Assembly: GCA_949752745.1 (NCBI GenBank)
Contig: OX457026.1
Coordinates: forward strand, 76,681,275 to 76,745,274
Length of the DNA stretch: 64,000 bases
Reading direction: 5' to 3'
DNA from: Protula sp. h YS-2021
Taxonomy: Eukaryota > Annelida > Polychaeta > Sabellida > Serpulidae
Shown piece after piece: positions 60,401-64,000 of the stretch; the stretch's first letter is position 1; every line of letters begins with the position of its first letter. Both the position numbers and the translations under genes were made by a program. Below the pieces are notes generated by a model. That model was not told the DNA's origin. It made no database searches and worked only from the letters and a program-made list of their open reading frames with translations.

Positions 60401-61120
60401 CGGTAGTGGGATAAAACTGCTTGCTTCCAATGGTGCTGACGTCGCTGTATGCACTTCAATGAATAATATGTTATCCAACACCCAGCCAGAACCTTGTCGC
60501 TCATGTTCATCAAACCTGGTAAATAATTCTTTATAGGCTTCTGGCAAGTCCTTCTCAATATCTGTTGGATTGTATGCTGCATACGTTGGACTACTGATGA
60601 AGGCATTATCCACTTGTTCTACCATCACGCCTTCAACATTTGGTGTCATTTTCTTGAAGCGTGCATGCACGACAATGTACCATTTCATACCACGGTTTAA
60701 CGTTTCTAGCAAATGTCTCTTGATTCGGTTCTCTTGTTGTCGCATTTCAAGTAGCAAATCTGATCCATCTTCAGGCTCAAACCGTCTTTCCTGCGCGTTT
60801 TCACCAAGACTCACTCTTCTGCCTCTGCCTACTTGCACTGTCTCTTTCTTTCTTTGTTCTTCATGAGACACATTTTCCATCTCAGCACATGCATGTGTCT
60901 CAAATGCATCCAAAGATGAAAATATCTTGACGCATTTACAGCAGAGGACTGGATCAGGTCTGTCAACACCATCTTGTACGGTCTTTCGTCTCTTGGCTTC
61001 AATCTGCTCAACAAGCTCTTCATGAGCACGTTTCATCCTAGCTGGTTTGCATGTATGTGTCACGAACACTTCCAGAGATGGAAATGTCACATCACAATCA
61101 TGACAGTAGACTGGTGCCAT
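57446..61120 (-). CDS. POLB: Protein-primed DNA polymerase B, 1224 aa
   Basis: Replicates the element from protein-primed ends. Two C2H2-like fingers lie at the N-terminus (from C6 and about C60). A CFLWSVL region at 259 with H349 downstream could be a remnant cysteine-protease-like fold (tentative). CFNC lies at 373. The exonuclease motifs are YADFECF (425-431), HNLRGYD (564-570) and YLKSD (712-716). Between the first two is a CYICHEPLG...RDHDH insert (from 510) like an HNH/endonuclease VII zinc motif. The polymerase motifs are YLDANNLYGWAM (810-821), KLMNNSVFGKT (972-982), LFSDTDSL (1068-1075) and LRPKMYS (1133). All key residues are present. ATG 61120 (ACGATGG) is the first after the TATA box; the longer frame lacks an ATG. 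Confidence 0.97.
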   Translation of the reverse strand: MAPVYCHDCDVTFPSLEVFVTHTCKPARMKRAHEELVEQIEAKRRKTVQDGVDRPDPVLCCKCVKIFSSLDAFETHACAEMENVSHEEQRKKETVQVGRGRRVSLGENAQERRFEPEDGSDLLLEMRQQENRIKRHLLETLNRGMKWYIVVHARFKKMTPNVEGVMVEQVDNAFISSPTYAAYNPTDIEKDLPEAYKELFTRFDEHERQGSGWVLDNILFIEVHTATSAPLEASSFIPLPKKVKNTKAVLNIQNKDNKCFLWSVLAHLHPSTNSPCRVSHYTPFENELKVEGMTFPTPITDIPKFEKENDVSINVFGYEHDVVVPIQLSRNTSAREINLLLISNDKTRHYCLIKNFSRLMAYRTKRQNAIFYCFNCLHGFMRQDLLDKHREVCGKHGAQRLSFPKEPFIKFKNVAKQQRAPFVIYADFECFTKKHEGDKYQHHRPNSFAYVVVSQYDTRAPVVYRGDNAVKVFLDHMVNERDRIVHGLLQPKKMVMTHEDEEHYKNATDCYICHEPLGADRVRDHDHINGKYRGAAHNECNLQFRFRKDQQDVEDSFIIPVFFHNLRGYDSHLIMEEIGKFKNERITVIPNTVEKYIAFTMSNLKFTDSFQFMSTSLQKLVSNLAAEGKDNFYHMTSHIHDSDQQELLLRKGVYPYDYVDEPSKFAETQLPSKDKFYSLLSEEDISDEDYAHAQKVWETFHCTTFGEYHDLYLKSDVLLLADVFENFRHVCLNTYELDPAHYYTAPGLSWDAMLKATKVKLELINDIDMYQMVEQGLRGGISVITHKYAKANNPYVPDYDPTKPTNYLTYLDANNLYGWAMSQSMPESGFMWVSEPESIDFMDVDEDDEIGYILEVDLEYPYSIHDHHNHYPVAPERKCVKVGELSKHSQKLRKDLNMKGKPSEKLIPNLCDKKKYVLHYRNLQQYVSLGLKVTKVHRAIMFAQSKWLAKYISLNTEKRKLAKNPFEKDFFKLMNNSVFGKTMENVRKRMNVELVHQEKRFKKLVAKPSFHKFRIFNEDLTAVHLRKVDLLLDKPIQVGFTILDLSKVLMFHFHYNYIMTKYPNAKLLFSDTDSLCYDIETEDIYKDMQEDADLFDTSDYLPDHFLHSNVNKKVLGKMKDETAGIPIEEFVGLRPKMYSMMYGGKEKRTAKGITRACQRRMKHQQYRDSLFNQTQTMTTGHIIRSHNHQIFSEKLRKVALSPFDDKRYVMSDGYSTLAHGHYSI

Positions 61121-61179
61121 CGTTGTTGCTTCTTCAACTGCTGGAACTGAAATGAAGTAAAATATACGTTTCACTCTTC

Positions 61180-61214
61180 CTTTTATACCACTTCAATGGT
61201 GTGTTGACTCAGCA
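61180..61214 (-). promoter_or_regulatory. PolB promoter: TATA box and TGCTGAGTCA half-palindrome
   Basis: Read on the minus strand: TGCTGAGTCAA (61204-61214), then TATAAAAG (61180-61187), then the ATG at 61120, about 60 bp downstream. A perfect TGCTGACTCAGCA palindrome lies further upstream at 61326-61338. The layout matches the promoter of the 215 aa gene. Confidence 0.7.
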
Positions 61215-61563
61215 GAATGTATCACTAGTTGACTAGTTGACATGTTTCACTCATGCTTTTATGCTACTTCCATGTAATCAAAATATGGTGTGTAACTTTT
61301 CAAACTTGTTCCAAAATGTTAAAATTGCTGACTCAGCAGAATTTTACTTGTGTATATGAATGTCTTACTTACAGTTGTGAAGTTGTACAGCTGCACTGCT
61401 ACACAGCAGAGACATCTAGCGGTGAAGTTAATTGGTCTGTCAAATGGTATTCATCCGCCAAATGGTATTCATCCGCCAACTAGACCTGAAATGTGATAAA
61501 ATGTATTCTCACACACACACACACACACACAAACATGTTTTGCTTCATTTCATAATATAGGAT
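61188..61563. other. PolB upstream region
   Basis: Holds the PolB promoter elements, a short repeat AAATGGTATTCATCCGCC (two copies near 61440-61480) and an (AC)n tract at 61511-61531. The short plus-strand frame through it has no support. Confidence 0.6.
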
Positions 61564-61579
61564 GGCCCTTAAAAGGGCC
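61564..61579 (-). terminator. Histone-type 3' stem-loop after the 91 aa gene
   Basis: On the minus strand, GGCCCTTTTAAGGGCC matches the metazoan histone mRNA 3' stem-loop pattern GGYYYTTHTHARRRCC exactly: a 6 bp stem with the 4-base loop TTTA. It begins 19 nt after the stop codon of the minus-strand 91 aa gene and is followed by ATCC and a purine-rich stretch. No AATAAA is seen in this 3' flank. The plus-strand reading breaks the pattern in the loop. Confidence 0.6.
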
Positions 61580-61598
61580 CGAAATATTTTAGTATATA

Positions 61599-61874
61599 TC
61601 AGCAGCAGTTATGGGGTTGTCCCTCATATTCCAACCACACTTGACACTTGCAGTATCGTTGAGTCAGTGTTACTATGCGGTTGTTCCACATAAATGTAAT
61701 TACTACGTCAGGCTTCACTGCAGTGATCTGAGTTGGAAATTGTAGCACCTCCTCCAAAGCATATGTAATATCAGCTGCTTCAGCTTCATCACGCATATTT
61801 ACCCAGATGCAAACAGATTCATTCGCTTGAAACGCTGTTAAGTCATCAATGATGATAGCTGGTGTGTTATCCAT
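61599..61874 (-). CDS. 91 aa protein at the right end of the Polinton, unknown
   Basis: Not recognised. It starts MDNTPAIIIDDLTAF at the first ATG after the TATA box (TATATAAG at 61914-61921 on the minus strand). It is acidic and compact, with a Cys-rich end (CKCQVW...HNCC), and has no signal peptide. Its promoter and first codons are paralogous to the promoter region of the 381 aa gene at the other end: the left 5' UTR text ACACCAGCTATCA appears here as coding sequence. A histone-like stem-loop follows the stop at 61599-61601. First gene of the leftward block. Confidence 0.7.
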   Translation of the reverse strand: MDNTPAIIIDDLTAFQANESVCIWVNMRDEAEAADITYALEEVLQFPTQITAVKPDVVITFMWNNRIVTLTQRYCKCQVWLEYEGQPHNCC

Positions 61875-61913
61875 GATGTGTCTGACAATGTCTCTAAGCC
61901 TTGAGACACCACA

Positions 61914-61921
61914 CTTATATA
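61914..61921 (-). promoter_or_regulatory. TATA box of the 91 aa gene
   Basis: TATATAAG on the minus strand, 39 bp before the ATG. Upstream, AATCAGCATGATAAAATC is shared with the left-end promoter at about 45851-45870. Confidence 0.75.
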
Positions 61922-61965
61922 GGATTTTATCATGCTGATTCGACAAAAATTTTTGGTGCTCTCCT

Positions 61966-62246
61966 GGGGGGGGGGGGGGGTCGGTACATAGTCTGTCCTA
62001 GGGGGGGGGGGTCGGTACATAGTATGCCCTAGGGGGGGGGGGGTCGGTACATAGTATGTCCTAGGGGGGGGGTCGGTACATAGTATGTCCCAGGGGGGGG
62101 TCGGTACATAGTATGCCCTAGGGGGGGGGGGTCGGTACATAGTATGTCCTAGGGGGGGGGGGGTCGGTACATAGTATGTCCTAGGGGGGGGGGTCGGTAC
62201 ATAGTATGTCCTAGGGGGGGGGGGGTCGGGTTCATTGGCTTCATGT
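61966..62246 (-). repeat. Right subterminal array, about eight ~31 bp units
   Basis: Eight copies of GTCGGTACATAGTATGTCCT(A) separated by G-runs of about 7-13. It is the inverse of the left array (CCTAGGACAGACTATGTAC). G-runs lie on the plus strand here and C-runs on the left, so the ends are symmetric. At the inner edge of the terminal repeat, the text GGTTCATTGGCTTCATGTTG is duplicated. Confidence 0.9.
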
Positions 62247-62593
62247 TGATTGACAGGTCGGGTTCATTGGCTTCATGTTGATTGACTCGGCCAAACCACT
62301 TTCGCTCCAGACAGCATCATCTCAGTATGACGTCATGATGACGTCACACATGGTCGCGCCTATCCTAACGCTTATCATGACTTCCGGTCCAGACATGATG
62401 ACGTCACTTCCGGTCCAGACATCATGACGTCACTTCCGGTCCAGACATGATGACGTCACTTCCACTCCAGACAGCACTTCCGGTCCAGACAGCACTTCCG
62501 GTCTAGACAGCACTTCCGGTCCAGACATGATGACGTCACTTCCAGACAGTATGACGTCATCAAGTGACCCAGAACCAACGTTTTCACCCTACT
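62247..62593 (-). repeat. Right terminal inverted repeat, 347 bp
   Basis: Inverse of 44830-45176 with equal length and no mismatch seen, including all seven TGACGTCA palindromes and six ETS-type motifs. Confidence 0.95.
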
Positions 62594-62599
62594 AACACG
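62594..62599. other. Target site duplication, right copy (AACACG)
   Basis: Matches 44824-44829. Removing 44830-62599 restores the pre-insertion LINE reading frame. Confidence 0.95.
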
Positions 62600-63290
62600 A
62601 CATCCCCATGAGTAAAGTAGAGGGCATGGGGCGAATGGCAATCAGACATTTATTGACAGAAGTACCTGGTGTGCAACAGACTTTTCTTCTGTTTGACTAT
62701 AGAGTAGAATAAGCCCTCTGCAACTTACATCGGTATCCATTGTCGTAGTAGTAGTAGTTGAAAGAGAGAAGCCAGTTACAACCCCTGCAGTCGAAACATG
62801 TAATGGAAGTAAAAGCAGGTACGGATGTTCGAGGCAACAGTAAGTGGTCAGTCCAGGAGAGTTTACAAGAAGCGGGGAGCCCCGTAACGTTCCGGGAGTT
62901 AATTGGTGTGACAAGGAAGGCGCGACCTCGAGAAATCAAAGACCATCGTGGGCCGAAGTCAGTACGGAAAACAAAAGAACTATGGTGGCAGAAAAGATCC
63001 TAGCGAGAGAAGAATCAAGAAATAGGAAGGCTGTCACCATGGCAGCACAAGGAGCATGGGCCAGATGGGAGATGATTGCCCCAAAGAAACCTACGTAGAG
63101 TTAGTCATCAGAAACAAGACATTGTCAGAAACGAGCTCATGCTGGTAGTACTTCTGCTGAAAAGTATTTACGGTCTGTTGCCTCCAACAAACCTGAAGCT
63201 CGGGAAGCTACGAGACCACCAGTGAGTTTGGGAGTGCACATTTTGACAAGCTGCAAGGTGGTCCTAGCGAAAGAGAGATGGGAACAGGAC
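62600..63290 (+). pseudogene. LINE fragment, right of the Polinton
   Basis: Continues the LINE cut by the Polinton. In frame with the left piece it reads DIPMSKVEGMGRMAIRHLL. Further on, with frame changes, come KWSVQE, KELWWQK, AAQGAWARWE and a final HILTSCKVVLAKERW, which is the order of the C-terminal region of molluscan-type LINE polyproteins. Several stops and frameshifts; inactive. Confidence 0.7.
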
Positions 63291-63520
63291 AATCCCCCCC
63301 CAGACAATTCCCCCCAGTCAATTCCCCCCGACAATTCCCCCCCCCCCCCCAACTACTAAAAACAGTAAAATATATAAAGAGGATAGCGTTGTGCCTTCAT
63401 CGGTATCTCCCTGGGTCACTAAAACAGGCAAAAGATCTATAGTTTTATGCAAACAGTAATTTTTGAAAAATGAAAATATATTTGCAACCAAAAATTATAA
63501 ATTACAACCAAATTCTGAAA
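63291..63520. other. Non-coding, C-run phrases
   Basis: At 63292-63350, a GACAATTCCCCCC phrase is repeated four times with growing C-runs. AT-rich DNA follows. No gene. Confidence 0.6.
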
Positions 63521-63685
<165 letters not shown>

Positions 63686-64000
63686 TAAAACCTTGGCTAT
63701 GACATCCCGTTGGCATGAACAGCTCTCAATGAGGGGCACTTTGTGTCAGTCTCTTTTGGCTTCTAGACCAATCAAACCTCGCTATTCGTGACATCTCGCA
63801 ATTCAGGACAGTGGATAATGGCAATCTCAATTCCAAACTTATAGAAATAAACAAACCTTCTTAAGTAAGTCAATTTATCATGTGAAACGCCAAGTAATTC
63901 CTCGGATTCTTCATAGAAACTGGACATTTTTCTTTCACTCATAATTACTTAATTAATAAAGAAAGAGATATTTCTAACAAAATAGGTAAAGGAAATCTAA
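63686..64000. other. Non-coding right edge
   Basis: AT-rich sequence to the end of the window. I see nothing in it beyond short chance frames. Confidence 0.5.

Larger units (their letters stand above)
44830..62593. mobile_element. Complete Polinton/Maverick element, 17,764 bp
   Basis: The element starts AGTAGGGTGAAAACG and ends with its exact inverse. It has 347 bp terminal inverted repeats and an AACACG duplication on both sides. It carries the full Polinton core: protein-primed PolB, integrase with DDE residues and chromodomain, A32-like packaging ATPase, adenain-like protease, and major and minor capsid proteins. All are open without frameshifts. The intact core genes and matching ends indicate a recent, possibly still competent element with virus-like potential. 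Around the core are accessory genes, several of no known family. The rightward block runs 45932-55597 and the leftward block 61874-55986. Confidence 0.97.

Noticed and set aside
57458..60866. Plus-strand frames inside the PolB gene
   Set aside because: Shadows of the 1224 aa polymerase, which contains all catalytic motifs.
61253..61483. Plus-strand 76 aa frame between PolB and the 91 aa gene
   Set aside because: It runs through the PolB promoter and a short repeat; no TATA box or domain.

Overview
This 64 kb window is nuclear DNA from an animal, probably a marine invertebrate and most likely a bivalve-like mollusc. The organism call is an inference from the dense simple repeats, the LINE and SINE types, and a host gene with canonical GT-AG introns. 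It has two parts. About 44 kb is host DNA full of repeats and old transposons. The other part is one apparently complete 17,764 bp Polinton/Maverick (adintovirus-like) DNA element at 44830-62593.

Host part, 1-44454. Only one host gene is convincing: a three-exon gene at 39284-43576 for a predicted 692-residue secreted protein, in which exon 1 contributes only the initiator ATG. The rest is microsatellites, tandem arrays, a 594 bp TTAA-flanked MITE (10688-11281), an inverted pair of L1-like LINE fragments (10607-12486 and 13610-15440), a tRNA-derived SINE (16165-16526), a decayed endonuclease/RT LINE (20890-24062) and a decayed, probably DIRS-like retroelement (31100-33560). Several fold-back elements have ends built from short repeated phrases (3725-4297, 19193-20035, 26906-27856, 39367-40201). 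No other long reading frame in this part looks like a gene.

Polinton, 44830-62593. It has 347 bp terminal inverted repeats with no mismatch that I can see, and a 6 bp target duplication (AACACG). It sits inside an older LINE whose reading frame runs straight across the empty site. The rightward genes are an accessory block (a 381 aa repeat protein, a 132 aa protein, a 215 aa PC4-like/zinc protein, several small proteins and a NADAR-domain protein) followed by the core morphogenesis genes: integrase with chromodomain, packaging ATPase, small basic proteins, minor and major capsid proteins, and an adenain-like protease. The leftward genes are protein-primed DNA polymerase B, four tandem PC4/SUB1-like proteins, and a 91 aa protein near the right end. 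The two blocks converge on a repeat-rich spacer at 55598-55985.

How it works together. Integrase and the inverted repeats would serve integration. PolB with the terminal repeats would serve protein-primed replication. The ATPase, protease and capsid proteins would build a virion. The PC4-like and NADAR proteins look like nucleic-acid-binding and NAD/ADP-ribose-related accessory functions. Expression signals are very compact: TATA boxes about 45-85 bp before start codons, some overlapping the upstream stop codon; poly(A) signals overlapping stop codons; ATGA start/stop overlaps in the capsid block; and a histone-type 3' stem-loop after the 91 aa gene. The least familiar features are the PC4-like cluster, the NADAR gene, the stem-loop, and the CRE/ETS-motif arrays in the terminal repeats.
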